A stretch of DNA of 64,000 nucleotides from Zhongshania aliphaticivorans (GCF_902705855.1 NZ_CACSIJ010000015.1:66670-130669); one strand, 5' to 3'. Positions 28,714-37,993 are shown, numbered from the stretch's first letter. Numbers and translations: made by a program. Notes: generated by a model not told the origin, from the sequence alone.

Positions 28714-29724
28714 ATGCGATTCCGTAGCTTATTCGCACTGCTTATGTTCTACGCAGGACTAAGCCACGCTCAAACCGCCGATAGCACCGCCGAATGTTTG
28801 CAACTGGCAAGCCAATCTGCGGCAGAATCCACCACCATTGGCGAACTCCGCACTTTTTGTAGCTCGACCCAAACGTGGACAACGACAGAACCCGAAGTAT
28901 CATTGCAAGACGCCGCCGCCCGCACCCGACACAGCGGTGTGGTTGGAGAGCGCTTCGCCTTAGAACGCTTCACCATCGACAACCCATTTGTGCTCACCCC
29001 ACACCGAACCAATTACATACTACCTGTGTCATATCGCGATGATATTAGTGATTACAGTGGCTTTCTTCCCGACAATAGCGCCGACGCCGACAGTATAGAG
29101 TTGGAGTTTCAGCTCAGTATTAAGGTCACTGTGTGGGAACAAATTTTTGACGATAACGGCTATCTTAGCGTCGGCTATACCAACCGCTCTTTTTGGCAGG
29201 CTTATAATAGTGCGGCGTCTGCCCCCTTTCGGGAAACCAACCACGAACCCGAGTTAATGCTGACCTTTGCAAACGACTGGGAGTGGATGGGCATACGCAA
29301 TGTCGCAAACCAATTTATTTTCAACCACCAATCCAACGGCCGCGGCGAGCCACTGTCGCGGAGCTGGAACCGCATTATGTTAAATATGGTATTTGAACGA
29401 GATCGTTTTGCGATGTCATTCAAACCCTGGTATCGACTGCCTGAATCATCAAAAGATGATGACAACCCAGACATCGAAAAATACCTTGGCCATTTTGAAT
29501 GGATGGGTATTTACCAGTGGCACAATAGAACCCTGAGCGTCATGCTGCGCAACAATTTACGCAGCGAGAGTAAAGGGGCTATTGAACTAGGCTGGAGCTT
29601 CCCTATTAGCTCGCGAGTAAAGGCCTACGTGAAGTACTTTAATGGCTACGGAGAGAGCCTGATTGAATACAATAACGCCATCGAAAGTATCGGTATTGGC
29701 GTACTGATCAGCGACTGGCTGTAA
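28714..29724 (+). CDS. pldA: Outer membrane phospholipase A1 (OMPLA)
   Basis: 336 residues. A signal peptide (MRFRSLFALLMFYAGLSHA) is followed by an N-terminal extension and a 12-stranded beta-barrel. The catalytic His and Ser lie in FNHQSNGRGEPLSRSWNR, with the Asn of the triad downstream in the same stretch, as in E. coli PldA. It hydrolyses phospholipids in the outer leaflet when the membrane is disturbed; calcium-dependent dimerisation activates the family. C-terminal Leu follows Trp rather than the usual terminal Phe. A carbonic anhydrase gene follows 28 bp downstream. Confidence 0.93.
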   Translation: MRFRSLFALLMFYAGLSHAQTADSTAECLQLASQSAAESTTIGELRTFCSSTQTWTTTEPEVSLQDAAARTRHSGVVGERFALERFTIDNPFVLTPHRTNYILPVSYRDDISDYSGFLPDNSADADSIELEFQLSIKVTVWEQIFDDNGYLSVGYTNRSFWQAYNSAASAPFRETNHEPELMLTFANDWEWMGIRNVANQFIFNHQSNGRGEPLSRSWNRIMLNMVFERDRFAMSFKPWYRLPESSKDDDNPDIEKYLGHFEWMGIYQWHNRTLSVMLRNNLRSESKGAIELGWSFPISSRVKAYVKYFNGYGESLIEYNNAIESIGIGVLISDWL

Positions 29725-29752
29725 GCAAACCTCACTTAACGGGAATCTACAT

Positions 29753-30415
29753 ATGATCACAGCACAAGAAGCATTAACGCGATTAAAAGAAGGCAATGCC
29801 CGCTTTGTCAGCAATGTAAATAGCGATGGCGCTAGCGTCATCCACACCAAACGACCTGAGCTTGTTGAAACTCAAGCCCCTCTCGCTATTGTTCTAGGCT
29901 GCTCAGATGCCCGTGTACCGGCAGAGCTGGTCTTCGACCAGGGTTTGGGCGACTTATTTGTTATTCGCGTTGCTGGCAACATCGTCGCGCCATCTGGCAT
30001 TGGTAGCGTCGAATTCGCCGCCTTAAACTTCGGCACACCGCTGGTGGTGGTACTCGGACATTCAAGCTGCGGCGCCATTTCGGCCACTGTTGACGTACTC
30101 ACCGGCAATAGCAAAATCCCGTCGCAAAACCTGCACTCTATCGTGAAACGAATTCGTCCTGCGGTTGAAACCCTGCTTTGCACAGAGCTTCGTCACGATC
30201 ACAAGGCATTAATTGAGCAATCAGTACGCGCCAATGTTAGAGCTTCTGTAGAACACCTCAGCAGCGGCTCATCCACGCTGGAAAATCTCATCAACGAAGG
30301 CAAACTTCTAGTCGTAGGCGCGGAGTATTCGCTAGAAACCGGCGAAGTCGACTTCTTTTATGAAGACTACTGGGAGCGCACCCGCAACCTAGAAGCAGAG
30401 AGCGACGCGAAATAA
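29753..30415 (+). CDS. Beta-class carbonic anhydrase
   Basis: 220 residues. Zinc ligands and active site: LGCSDARVPAE near residue 49 (Cys50, Asp52, Arg54) and GHSSCGAIS near residue 105 (His and Cys). The conserved GDLFVIRVAGN lies between them. No signal peptide, so it is a cytoplasmic enzyme interconverting CO2 and bicarbonate. It follows pldA closely and precedes an alkyltransferase-like gene by about 20 bp, though there is no functional link between them. Confidence 0.94.
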   Translation: MITAQEALTRLKEGNARFVSNVNSDGASVIHTKRPELVETQAPLAIVLGCSDARVPAELVFDQGLGDLFVIRVAGNIVAPSGIGSVEFAALNFGTPLVVVLGHSSCGAISATVDVLTGNSKIPSQNLHSIVKRIRPAVETLLCTELRHDHKALIEQSVRANVRASVEHLSSGSSTLENLINEGKLLVVGAEYSLETGEVDFFYEDYWERTRNLEAESDAK

Positions 30416-30436
30416 ATACCTCCGTTTAATGACACT

Positions 30437-30745
30437 ATGAACGAAGAAGCAATTCAGCAAATTTACGCAGTAATTCACGGCGTCCCTGCGGGGCGCCTGT
30501 GTAGCTACGGCAAAGTAGCTGAACTCGCTGGCCTTGCCGGCAATGCCCGCTACGTAGGCCGCCTACTCAGCCAACTCCCCAAAGACACTCGTCTGCCGTG
30601 GTTTAGAATTGTAAACAGCCAAGGCAAAATCAGCCTGCCACCGAATAGCGAAAGCTACCAACGACAATTAAATCATTTAATTGAAGAATCCAGCGCCGAC
30701 GAATCCGGCCGATTATTTTGGCGGCAATGCCGCTGGCCGGAATAA
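30437..30745 (+). CDS. Alkyltransferase-like protein (ATL)
   Basis: 102 residues of the DNA-binding domain of O6-methylguanine methyltransferase. The active-site motif, PCHR in true transferases, reads PWFRIVN here, so the alkyl-accepting Cys is replaced by Trp. Conserved PAGRLCSYGKVAELAG and GNARYVGRLLSQLP (with the Arg finger) remain. ATL proteins bind O6-alkylguanine and flag it for nucleotide excision repair. The 3' end overlaps the rhombosortase gene, which is convergent, by 33 bp. Confidence 0.9.
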   Translation: MNEEAIQQIYAVIHGVPAGRLCSYGKVAELAGLAGNARYVGRLLSQLPKDTRLPWFRIVNSQGKISLPPNSESYQRQLNHLIEESSADESGRLFWRQCRWPE

Positions 30746-31327
30746 AGCCCCCGCAATTTGCGCAGCGCCAAGTAAAACACCGGCTAACACACCCACAAAA
30801 TGTGCCTCAACGGCGACCGGCACACCGATACGTTCAGACACTGGAAGCACCGCACTCGGAGCAAAATAATCCTGTAGTAGCTTAAGGCTAATTAGCAACA
30901 ATAAGGCCGCGCCAAAAAATGATCGTCTTCGCAACATAGCTATCGCACCGGCAACAAGGATGCCGTAAAGCGCCGCCGACACGCCCAGGTAATAATTATA
31001 AGACGGTAGCAAGACGTGAATTAACAGCCCAGTCATAAGCGCACAACTCAGCAGACTCATAACAAAACTGCGTTCGGTATACACCCGAACGAGCAGAACC
31101 CTACACAGAACTAAGGCCGCAATATTAGACATTAAATGCGAGCTATTATTATGTACAAATTGGCCACTGAAAAGCCGCCACCACTGACCGCCCTCAAGCA
31201 ACTCTCGTTGGTAGGACAAGTTATAAATACGGTGGAAATAATCAATAATAAATAAGAAAAAAATAAGCAGCGCTGTTGGCCAATAATGCAAACAAGCGCG
31301 TCTTATACGAGAATTAGCCTCAGCCAT
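30713..31327 (-). CDS. rrtA: Rhombosortase (rhomboid-family intramembrane protease)
   Basis: 204 residues, six hydrophobic helices. The rhombosortase pattern is visible: GGQWWRLFSGQFVHNNSSHLMSN near residue 46, with the nucleophile in YYLGVSAALYGILVAG and the catalytic His in VEAHFVGVLAG. This family removes the GlyGly-CTERM tail of surface proteins before their type II secretion and lipid attachment. No GlyGly-CTERM protein is visible in this window. The start overlaps the ampG stop by eight bases, so the two are co-transcribed. Confidence 0.85.
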   Translation of the reverse strand: MAEANSRIRRACLHYWPTALLIFFLFIIDYFHRIYNLSYQRELLEGGQWWRLFSGQFVHNNSSHLMSNIAALVLCRVLLVRVYTERSFVMSLLSCALMTGLLIHVLLPSYNYYLGVSAALYGILVAGAIAMLRRRSFFGAALLLLISLKLLQDYFAPSAVLPVSERIGVPVAVEAHFVGVLAGVLLGAAQIAGALFRPAALPPK

Positions 31328-32594
31328 TTTTACCGTTTAATACCGTTTCCTCCGACCACGGCGCCACTTTAAACAACATCACCATACCTGGGATGGCGAC
31401 CGCTGTGCACAGCAGGTAAAAATTAGTCCAGCCCACCGACTCAACAATAATGCCTGTAGTTGCATTGGCGAAGGTACGCGGCAATGCCGCCAATGCTGTA
31501 AACAAGGCAAACTGAGTCGCCGCATACGCCGGCATAGTTGCGCGGGCAATAAAGGCAGTGAAGGCAGCGGTGCCCAAACCTACCCCAAGGTATTCAAAAA
31601 CAATCACACCTGCCAAGGCCATACGGTTTGGGCCGATTTCTGCCAAGGCCGCAAAGCCGAGAATACTCAACACTTGCACCACGCCAAATAACCACAGCGC
31701 GCGATTAATACCGAGGCGGATCATGATCACACCGCCCACCAATCCGCCGATAATCGCCGCTGTTAAGGAGGCGGTTTTAGCAATAGTGCCAATCTCAGTG
31801 AGGGTAAAGCCTAAGTCTAAATAAAATGGCGAGGACAAGGCCGTCGCCATATTGTCGCCAAGCTTGTACAAAAATAAGAACAGCAATAAATACAGGGCAC
31901 TGGCCCAGCCTTTACGGTTTACGAATTCCTTGAAGGGCTCAACCACCGCCGCCCGCAGGCTCAATGGCGCAATACTGGCATCAACCGCTTCATCAATCCA
32001 AATTGTCGCCACCACCGCGATCATCATAAATCCAGCCATGACAATAAAGACCGTACTCCACGGCAAATAGTCGCCCAAAATCACACCAATAGAGCCAGGA
32101 ACTAAACCGGCCAAACGGTAAGCTTGTACGTGGATTGAATTACCCAGACCAAGCTCATCATCGTGCAATAACTCACGCCGATAAGCGTCTAAAACCACAT
32201 CCTGACTGGCGCTGCAAAATGCCACCGCCGCCGCACCATAGGCGACCAAGCCCACCGAAAATACCGGATCAATAAAACCTAATGCCGCAATCGAGATGAT
32301 AAGACCGACCTGAGTAATCAGCATCCAGCCACGCCGCCGCCCTAAAAACGGCGGTACATAACGGTCCATCAGGGGCGCCCAAACAAATTTCCAATTGTAA
32401 GGAAAACCCACCAGCGCGAATAATCCAATTTCCGTCAGCCCCACTCCTTCACTGCGCAGCCACGCGGGAACCAACTGAATAAGAAAATACAGCGGCAGGC
32501 CGGATGCAAAACCGGTCAATACACAAATGAACATGTGGCGATTAAAAATCGCCTTATGCCAAGGCAAAGCCGATATCGGCTGGTGATCACTCAT
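31320..32594 (-). CDS. ampG: AmpG-family muropeptide transporter (MFS)
   Basis: About 424 residues from the Met of MSDHQPISALPW; an upstream extension of 22 codons lacks similarity. A 12-helix MFS permease with the AmpG signature GFASGLPLYFLIQLVPAWLR, FPYNWKFVWAPLMDRYVPPF, and FCSASQDVVLDAYRRELL. It imports anhydromuropeptides from the periplasm for cell-wall recycling and influences beta-lactamase induction in some species. Together with rrtA it forms a two-gene operon. Confidence 0.92.
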   Translation of the reverse strand: MSDHQPISALPWHKAIFNRHMFICVLTGFASGLPLYFLIQLVPAWLRSEGVGLTEIGLFALVGFPYNWKFVWAPLMDRYVPPFLGRRRGWMLITQVGLIISIAALGFIDPVFSVGLVAYGAAAVAFCSASQDVVLDAYRRELLHDDELGLGNSIHVQAYRLAGLVPGSIGVILGDYLPWSTVFIVMAGFMMIAVVATIWIDEAVDASIAPLSLRAAVVEPFKEFVNRKGWASALYLLLFLFLYKLGDNMATALSSPFYLDLGFTLTEIGTIAKTASLTAAIIGGLVGGVIMIRLGINRALWLFGVVQVLSILGFAALAEIGPNRMALAGVIVFEYLGVGLGTAAFTAFIARATMPAYAATQFALFTALAALPRTFANATTGIIVESVGWTNFYLLCTAVAIPGMVMLFKVAPWSEETVLNGKNG

Positions 32595-32703
32595 AGGGGA
32601 TTCCACAATAACGATGGCTTCATTCTGGCTACCGCCAGCAAGATTGCAAGGGCTTATCAATTACTGTGAAGTAATCGCCAGCTAATCGCTAACACTTAAG
32701 CCA

Positions 32704-33186
32704 TTAATCGCGGAAATTGGTGAACTGCAGGGGTTGGTCCAACTCTTCTGCCCGCAATATCGCCATAACCTCTTGCAGGTCATCACGCTTTTTACCTGTC
32801 ACCCGTACTTGCTCGTCTTGAATTTGGCTTTGTACTTTTAGCTTGCGGTCTTTAATCAATTTAACGATTTTACGCGCCACATCTGAGGTCAAGCCGCTTT
32901 GCATCGTAACCAGCTGCTTCACCTGCTTACCTGCGCCCTTTACGTCCCCTAGCTCCATCGCCAGCGGGTCGATCTTCACCTTAACTAAGGCGGCGCGCAG
33001 CAGGTCTTCCATTTGCTGCAACTGAAACTCCGCCTCGGCGAACATGGTTACGGTCAGTGCCTCGCGCTCAAACCGCGCATCCACACCCTTAAAATCGAAG
33101 CGCGTCTCAATGACCCGACCAGCCTGATCAACGGCATTGGTAAAGACGTGTAAATCCACTTCTGAGACAATATCGAACGCTGGCAT
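32704..33186 (-). CDS. yajQ: YajQ-family nucleotide-binding protein
   Basis: 160 residues. MPAFDIVSEVDLHVFTNAVDQ at the N-terminus, then TRFDFKGVDA and KVQSQIQDEQVRVTGKKRDDLQ, are the invariant segments of the DUF520/YajQ family. Some members bind cyclic di-GMP and act in virulence control, others associate with tRNA or nucleotides; the role here cannot be assigned. It is divergent from the panE-like gene with 74 bp between. Confidence 0.95.
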   Translation of the reverse strand: MPAFDIVSEVDLHVFTNAVDQAGRVIETRFDFKGVDARFEREALTVTMFAEAEFQLQQMEDLLRAALVKVKIDPLAMELGDVKGAGKQVKQLVTMQSGLTSDVARKIVKLIKDRKLKVQSQIQDEQVRVTGKKRDDLQEVMAILRAEELDQPLQFTNFRD

Positions 33187-33260
33187 AGCCTAATTTCCTT
33201 TGTTATGTTGCGGGCGCAGTTTAGCATTAGCTGCGAAGCGACAAAATGTCTCTTAGATAA

Positions 33261-34235
33261 ATGAAGGCAACTCTCGTGTCAAAAGCCAAGCCACCGTTCA
33301 CATCAGAAAGCCCCCTGTATATTCTGGGCGCCGGCGCAATCGGCAGCCTGTGGGCAAGCTATGGCTATCAAGCGGGTGCCAATATTCGCCTTCTTCTCCG
33401 CAATCAAGCTACTGTAAACAACTACAAAAAACAGGGTGGCATTAGCCTAATACGCGCAAACCAAGCTCTGCTCAGCCCAGTACCGGCAGACTGCCCGCAA
33501 AGTATATCAAGTCCCATTCAGCACTTACTGATCACCACCAAGGCCCAGCAAACGCTGAGCGCATTAATGGCTATCAAACCCCATATTGCCGATAAGGCGG
33601 TATTAGTACTGCTACAAAACGGTCTTGGTATTGCTGAACAAATTCGGCACGAATTCCCACAGGCAACCGTACTACAAGGCTCCACTACCGAAGGCTGTTA
33701 TCGCCAAACCGATTTTGAATTTGTACATGCGGGCCACGGTGACACGTTTATTGGCACTGTTAACAGTAACAACAAGACCGATCTGGCCGTCGTCGCCCAG
33801 CTCGCCGCATCACTATCCTTCCCACCCTTAATGGTAAGTGTCAGCGATAATATCGAGGCCGTGCTATGGCGTAAACTCGCCGTTAATTGTGTCATTAATC
33901 CCTTGACGGTTATTCATCGCTGCCGCAACGGTGAGCTATTAAATACGCCAGAAACCATCACTCAAATGCGGCAAATCGTCGATGAAATATTACACCTCAG
34001 TACCGCCTTGAATCGAGACCATTGGCTAGAGGACCTTCACGAGCACGTCATCAATATCGCCAAAGCCACCGCCGACAATCGCTCTTCCATGCTTCAAGAC
34101 ATAGAAGCAGGCCGCGAAACTGAAATCGACGCTATTAGCGGATATCTTTGCCGGCTGGCCGAAGAGCACAACATCAAGATGCCCTTAAATCAGCAACTAC
34201 TACAAGACATCAAACGCATTTCAGCCACTAACTAG
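33261..34235 (+). CDS. panE: 2-dehydropantoate 2-reductase (PanE-like)
   Basis: 324 residues. NADPH-dependent ketopantoate reductase of coenzyme A synthesis. Rossmann motif YILGAGAIGSLWASYGYQAG near residue 22, catalytic Lys in VLWRKLAVNCVINPLT near residue 210, then a helical ApbA C-terminal domain with DRSSMLQDIEAGRETEIDAI-like residues (here NRSSMLQDIEAGRETEID). The family has many paralogues, so the function is probable but not certain. The cobalamin riboswitch starts shortly after its stop. Confidence 0.85.
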   Translation: MKATLVSKAKPPFTSESPLYILGAGAIGSLWASYGYQAGANIRLLLRNQATVNNYKKQGGISLIRANQALLSPVPADCPQSISSPIQHLLITTKAQQTLSALMAIKPHIADKAVLVLLQNGLGIAEQIRHEFPQATVLQGSTTEGCYRQTDFEFVHAGHGDTFIGTVNSNNKTDLAVVAQLAASLSFPPLMVSVSDNIEAVLWRKLAVNCVINPLTVIHRCRNGELLNTPETITQMRQIVDEILHLSTALNRDHWLEDLHEHVINIAKATADNRSSMLQDIEAGRETEIDAISGYLCRLAEEHNIKMPLNQQLLQDIKRISATN

Positions 34236-34289
34236 TTCTGATCACCACGCCCCGCCCAATTTGACAAAAACCCAACACCGCCTTAGAGT

Positions 34290-34460
34290 GCGCGCCAAGT
34301 AACAGGTGCCCTGCGTCACGTATTTGGTGACAAAGAGTTAAACGGGAAGTCTGGTGCGCGCCCACTCTCACGAGTGCCGCAATGCCAACGCTGCCCCCGC
34401 AACGGTAAGCACATTTCAATTTGAAAGTGCGAGCCCGGAACCGGCCTCTACTGATTCACC
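34290..34460 (+). ncRNA. Cobalamin (adenosylcobalamin) riboswitch
   Basis: The 5' leader of btuB has the conserved cobalamin-aptamer blocks in order: AACAGGTGCC at 34301-34310, TTAAACGGGAAGTCTGGTG at 34338-34356, CGCTGCCCCCGCAACGGTAA near 34389-34408 (the B12-box region), and GAGCCCGGAACCGGCC at 34431-34446. Boundaries are approximate. The aptamer ends about 95 bp before the btuB ATG. AdoCbl binding is expected to switch off the downstream uptake operon. Confidence 0.95.
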
Positions 34461-34553
34461 CGATGAAGCGGAGGGCTCCATCAGCGGTCGTATACTTGTA
34501 TATAACCCCTACCCCTCCCTCATTGCTTCCTTTTATAGCTTTGAGGTTTAACC

Positions 34554-36425
34554 ATGAACAAAACAACTCTTGCTGCTGTTAGCAGTTTTCTTACGCTGGC
34601 AACATCGCCGCTTTTTGCAGCGGATAAATCCCATATTGAAACCACCATTGTCACCGCAACCCGCACCGAGCAGTCGGTGGCAGATATTCTCGCGCCGGTT
34701 ACTGTCTTTGAGCGCGCTGACATTGAGCGTATTCAACCCAACGATTTACAGGAATTACTCTCTCGTGCGGTAGGGGTCAGCTTTGTCCGCAACGGTGGCC
34801 GCGGCGCCAGCACCAGTCTATTTCTGCGCGGCAACCAGAGTAATCACACTCTAGTGATGATCGACGGGGTACGCATCGGCTCAGCGACTAACGGCGCGCC
34901 CGCACTCACCAATTTACCGCCAGAATTAATCGAACGCGTTGAAATTGTGCGCGGCTCACGCTCCAGCCTTTATGGTTCAGAGGCCATCGGCGGCGTCATC
35001 AATATTATTACCCGCAAATACCATGACACTGACGGCATACAGCCCATGCTGCAAGTCGGCGTCGGCACCCAAGGCACTCGTAAAGTGTTGGCCGCCCTCA
35101 GCGGCGGCAATGAGCAAACCCAAGCCAACATCAGTATCTTGCACGAAGAGACCGACGGGGTAGATAACACCTCTAGCAAAGCTGGGGTAGCTGGCGACGA
35201 CGACGCCTTTGAACAAACGGCAATCAACGCGAGTTTCAGTCACAAAATTAATGACGCCGCCGAATTATTCGCACTTTATCAAAACAGCCAAACCAAAAGC
35301 GACTACGACAATAACTGCCGCGCCGGTGGCGTAACCTATACCTGCTCACCCTACACCGACGGCGAAGTCAGCATCGCCAATATTCGGGGTGAATTCCGCC
35401 CGCTAGAAAACTGGTTACTCACCCTTTCTGCTGGCGAGTCCAAAGACGAATCCACCATTGACTATCACTATGTCGATCCGGCGGCTGTCGGCGTCAGTGG
35501 CGACACCTTTGACACAACGCGACGCGTTTACAGCCTGCAAAATGACTGGACTATTGGTGAGCATCACGTGATTACCGCCGGCTATGAGCGCTTCCTCGAC
35601 CACGTTGAAAGCAATCTTAGCTACGGCGAACAAAGCCGGGCGAACAAAGCTTACTTCGCACAGTGGCAGGCAGATTTTGGCCGCCTAAACTTTACCCTTG
35701 GCGGCCGCAATGACGACAACGAGCAATTCGGTTCCAACGACACCGGCAATGCCTCCGTGGGTTTTGATATCAGCGACGCGCTAAAAGTCATCGCCTCCTA
35801 CGGTGAAGGCTTTAACGCCCCGACCTTTAATGATTTGTACTACCCCTTTTATGGTGTGCCTACCCTAGAACCTGAAACATCTGAAAACATCGAATTAGAA
35901 CTGCGCGGCAATCACCAGTGGGGGAGCTGGAGCGTGGCGCGATTTGAAAACGACGTCGATAAACTCATTCAATACAACCCCGCCACCTTTGGCCCAGACC
36001 AAATTGAAGGCGCCGAAATCAAGGGCTGGGAATTCAGCGTAGCAACTGAAATCATGAACTGGAACATAGACGCCAACGTCAGCCTGCTAGACGCCACCGA
36101 CGCAAACAGCGGCTTAGATTTACGTCGCCGCGCCGACAAGCAAGCCAACCTCGACGTCGGCCGCGAATGGCAGCACTGGAGTGTGAGCGGCAGCCTGCGC
36201 TTAGTGAGCAGCCGCTATGAAGACACCGCCAATAACGACGAACTCGGCGGATACGGCTTAGTCGACGGCACCGTGTCTTACCGCGTAAACGAGCAGGTAA
36301 AACTGCAGCTAGCCCTGAAAAACATCTTCGATAAAGAATATGTCAGCGCCCGCAGTTTTAGCTTTGGCGACTACCTTTCAATCGGCCGTGAAGCCATGCT
36401 AAGCATCACTTACACGCCAAAATAA
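34554..36425 (+). CDS. btuB: TonB-dependent vitamin B12 receptor BtuB
   Basis: 623 residues: signal peptide (MNKTTLAAVSSFLTLATSPLFA), TonB box with ETTIVTATRTEQSV, plug domain ending at VINIITRK, and a beta-barrel ending with a short strand SITYTPK. Plug residues LSRAVGVSF, SLFLRGNQSNHTLVMIDGV and RVEIVRGSRSSLYGSEAIGGV are typical of BtuB. Imports cobalamins across the outer membrane. It is the first gene after the cobalamin riboswitch and leads the uptake/salvage cluster. Confidence 0.95.
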   Translation: MNKTTLAAVSSFLTLATSPLFAADKSHIETTIVTATRTEQSVADILAPVTVFERADIERIQPNDLQELLSRAVGVSFVRNGGRGASTSLFLRGNQSNHTLVMIDGVRIGSATNGAPALTNLPPELIERVEIVRGSRSSLYGSEAIGGVINIITRKYHDTDGIQPMLQVGVGTQGTRKVLAALSGGNEQTQANISILHEETDGVDNTSSKAGVAGDDDAFEQTAINASFSHKINDAAELFALYQNSQTKSDYDNNCRAGGVTYTCSPYTDGEVSIANIRGEFRPLENWLLTLSAGESKDESTIDYHYVDPAAVGVSGDTFDTTRRVYSLQNDWTIGEHHVITAGYERFLDHVESNLSYGEQSRANKAYFAQWQADFGRLNFTLGGRNDDNEQFGSNDTGNASVGFDISDALKVIASYGEGFNAPTFNDLYYPFYGVPTLEPETSENIELELRGNHQWGSWSVARFENDVDKLIQYNPATFGPDQIEGAEIKGWEFSVATEIMNWNIDANVSLLDATDANSGLDLRRRADKQANLDVGREWQHWSVSGSLRLVSSRYEDTANNDELGGYGLVDGTVSYRVNEQVKLQLALKNIFDKEYVSARSFSFGDYLSIGREAMLSITYTPK

Positions 36426-36447
36426 AGGTATCATTCACCGCTCAGAT

Positions 36448-36474
36448 AATCTGCGCTGTAAAACAGCGCAGATT
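36448..36474 (+). terminator. Hairpin between btuB and cobO (possible weak terminator)
   Basis: A perfect 12-bp stem AATCTGCGCTGT / ACAGCGCAGATT with an AAA loop. Only TTG follows, so it is probably a partial terminator or an mRNA stability element that sets btuB expression above that of the downstream genes. Confidence 0.6.
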
Positions 36475-36497
36475 TGACTCAGCAATCAGGAGCCACC

Positions 36498-37103
36498 ATG
36501 ACGCTTAATGACGAAGAAAAGCACCAAAAGCGAATGCAGATTAAAAAAGCCATGATCGACGAAAAGGTCGCCAAGGCCACTGAAGAGCGCGGTGTGTTAA
36601 TCGTATTAAGCGGGCCAGGTAAAGGTAAATCCAGCTCCGGTTTTGGCACCATTATTCGCGCCCTGGGCCACGGCTACAAAGCAGCCGTGGTGCAGTTTAT
36701 CAAAGGTACCTGGGACTGCGGCGAGCGTAATTTTATTCAAGAGCGCTGCCCAGAAGTCCCCTTTATTGTGATGGGTTCCGGATTTACCTGGGAAACCCAA
36801 AACAAAGAACAAGATCGCGAAGCTGCTCAGCAAGCATGGCAGCAGACTAAAATATTGCTGCAAGACGAATCCATTCATCTCGTCCTGCTAGATGAACTCA
36901 CCTATATTTTAAAATACGGCTATATCGACGCCGAAGACGTTTACGAGGCACTGCGCAATCGCCCCCGTGAACAAAGCGTGATTATCACTGGTCGCGGTGC
37001 ACCGGTGCCACTCAAAGAATTGGCCGATACGGTGTCGATGATCGACGACAAAAAACACGCTTTTCGCGGCGGCATAAAAGCGCGCAAGGGCGTGGAGTGG
37101 TAA
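36498..37103 (+). CDS. cobO: Cob(I)yrinic acid a,c-diamide adenosyltransferase
   Basis: About 201 residues from the ATG at 36498, which follows AGGAG; an earlier in-frame start at 36474 is possible. BtuR/CobO fold with P-loop VLSGPGKGKSSSGFGTI near residue 38 and the conserved GYKAAVVQFIKGTW, TWETQN and LLDELTYILKYGY. It transfers the adenosyl group of ATP to the cobalt of corrinoids, needed for salvage of imported B12. TAATG overlap joins it to btuF. Confidence 0.96.
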   Translation: MTLNDEEKHQKRMQIKKAMIDEKVAKATEERGVLIVLSGPGKGKSSSGFGTIIRALGHGYKAAVVQFIKGTWDCGERNFIQERCPEVPFIVMGSGFTWETQNKEQDREAAQQAWQQTKILLQDESIHLVLLDELTYILKYGYIDAEDVYEALRNRPREQSVIITGRGAPVPLKELADTVSMIDDKKHAFRGGIKARKGVEW

Positions 37104-37993
37104 TGCGCAGTCCGCTAAAACTCATTCACGCACTACTTCTTGGCTGCGCGCTTTTATCAGCAAACGCGCATTCAGAAATCTGCGTCACTGACGATAGCGG
37201 CGCCCAACTCTGTCTACCCAAAGCCGCGCAGCGAATTATTGCGCTGTCGCCCGGCGCAACAGAATTAGTTTATGCGGCCGGTGCGGGTGACAAATTAGTT
37301 GCTGCGGTTAGTTTTAGTGACTACCCAGAGGCCGCCAAAAAACTTCCCCGTGTTGGCAGCTACAACCGCTTTGACCAAGAGGCTATTCTCGCCTTAAAGC
37401 CGGATTTACTTATTGGCTGGCTCAGTGGTAATCCACGCGAGCAGCTGTCGCAGCTGCAAGCCTTGGGCATGCCAATCTACTACAGTGAACTGCGTGCCTT
37501 TGAAGACGTTGCCAGTAGCCTTGAACGCTTCGGCATATTAGCGGGCACGGCGGATGTCGCCAACGCGGCCGCAACAACATTTCGGATCGGCGTAGACAAT
37601 TTACGTGCGCGCTACAGCGATGCGGCGCCGGTGAGCGTATTTCAACAAATTTGGATCAATCCGCTGATGACCGTTAATAACGAGCACATCATTAGCGAAG
37701 CAACGCGTATTTGTGGCGGCGTAAACGTCTTTGGCGATCTGCCCAATTTAACCGCGCGCATCGACAACGAAGCCGTGCTTGCCGCCAACCCAGAAGCCAT
37801 TATTGCCGGTGGCATGGGCGAAGAAAATCACGATTGGCTCAAAGACTGGCGACGTTTTAGCGGTCTGACCGCCGTGCGCCGCAATAATTTATTCTTTATT
37901 CCACCATCAACTATTCAGCGCCCTACGCCGCGCCTACTACAGGGCACGACCATGCTCTGCGAACATCTGGACACCGCCCGTGGCCGGCGTTAA
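37103..37993 (+). CDS. btuF: Cobalamin-binding periplasmic protein BtuF
   Basis: About 296 residues. Signal peptide (ALLLGCALLSANAHS), then a two-lobe periplasmic binding fold with AAQRIIALSPGATELVYAAGAGDKLVAAV and KPDLLIGWLSGNP segments. Late CGGVNVFGDLPNLTARIDNEAVLAANPE is also family-typical (in pieces). It delivers cobalamin to the BtuCD transporter. The ATG overlaps the cobO stop (TAATG), and the gene overlaps btuC by 14 bases. Confidence 0.92.
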   Translation: MRSPLKLIHALLLGCALLSANAHSEICVTDDSGAQLCLPKAAQRIIALSPGATELVYAAGAGDKLVAAVSFSDYPEAAKKLPRVGSYNRFDQEAILALKPDLLIGWLSGNPREQLSQLQALGMPIYYSELRAFEDVASSLERFGILAGTADVANAAATTFRIGVDNLRARYSDAAPVSVFQQIWINPLMTVNNEHIISEATRICGGVNVFGDLPNLTARIDNEAVLAANPEAIIAGGMGEENHDWLKDWRRFSGLTAVRRNNLFFIPPSTIQRPTPRLLQGTTMLCEHLDTARGRR

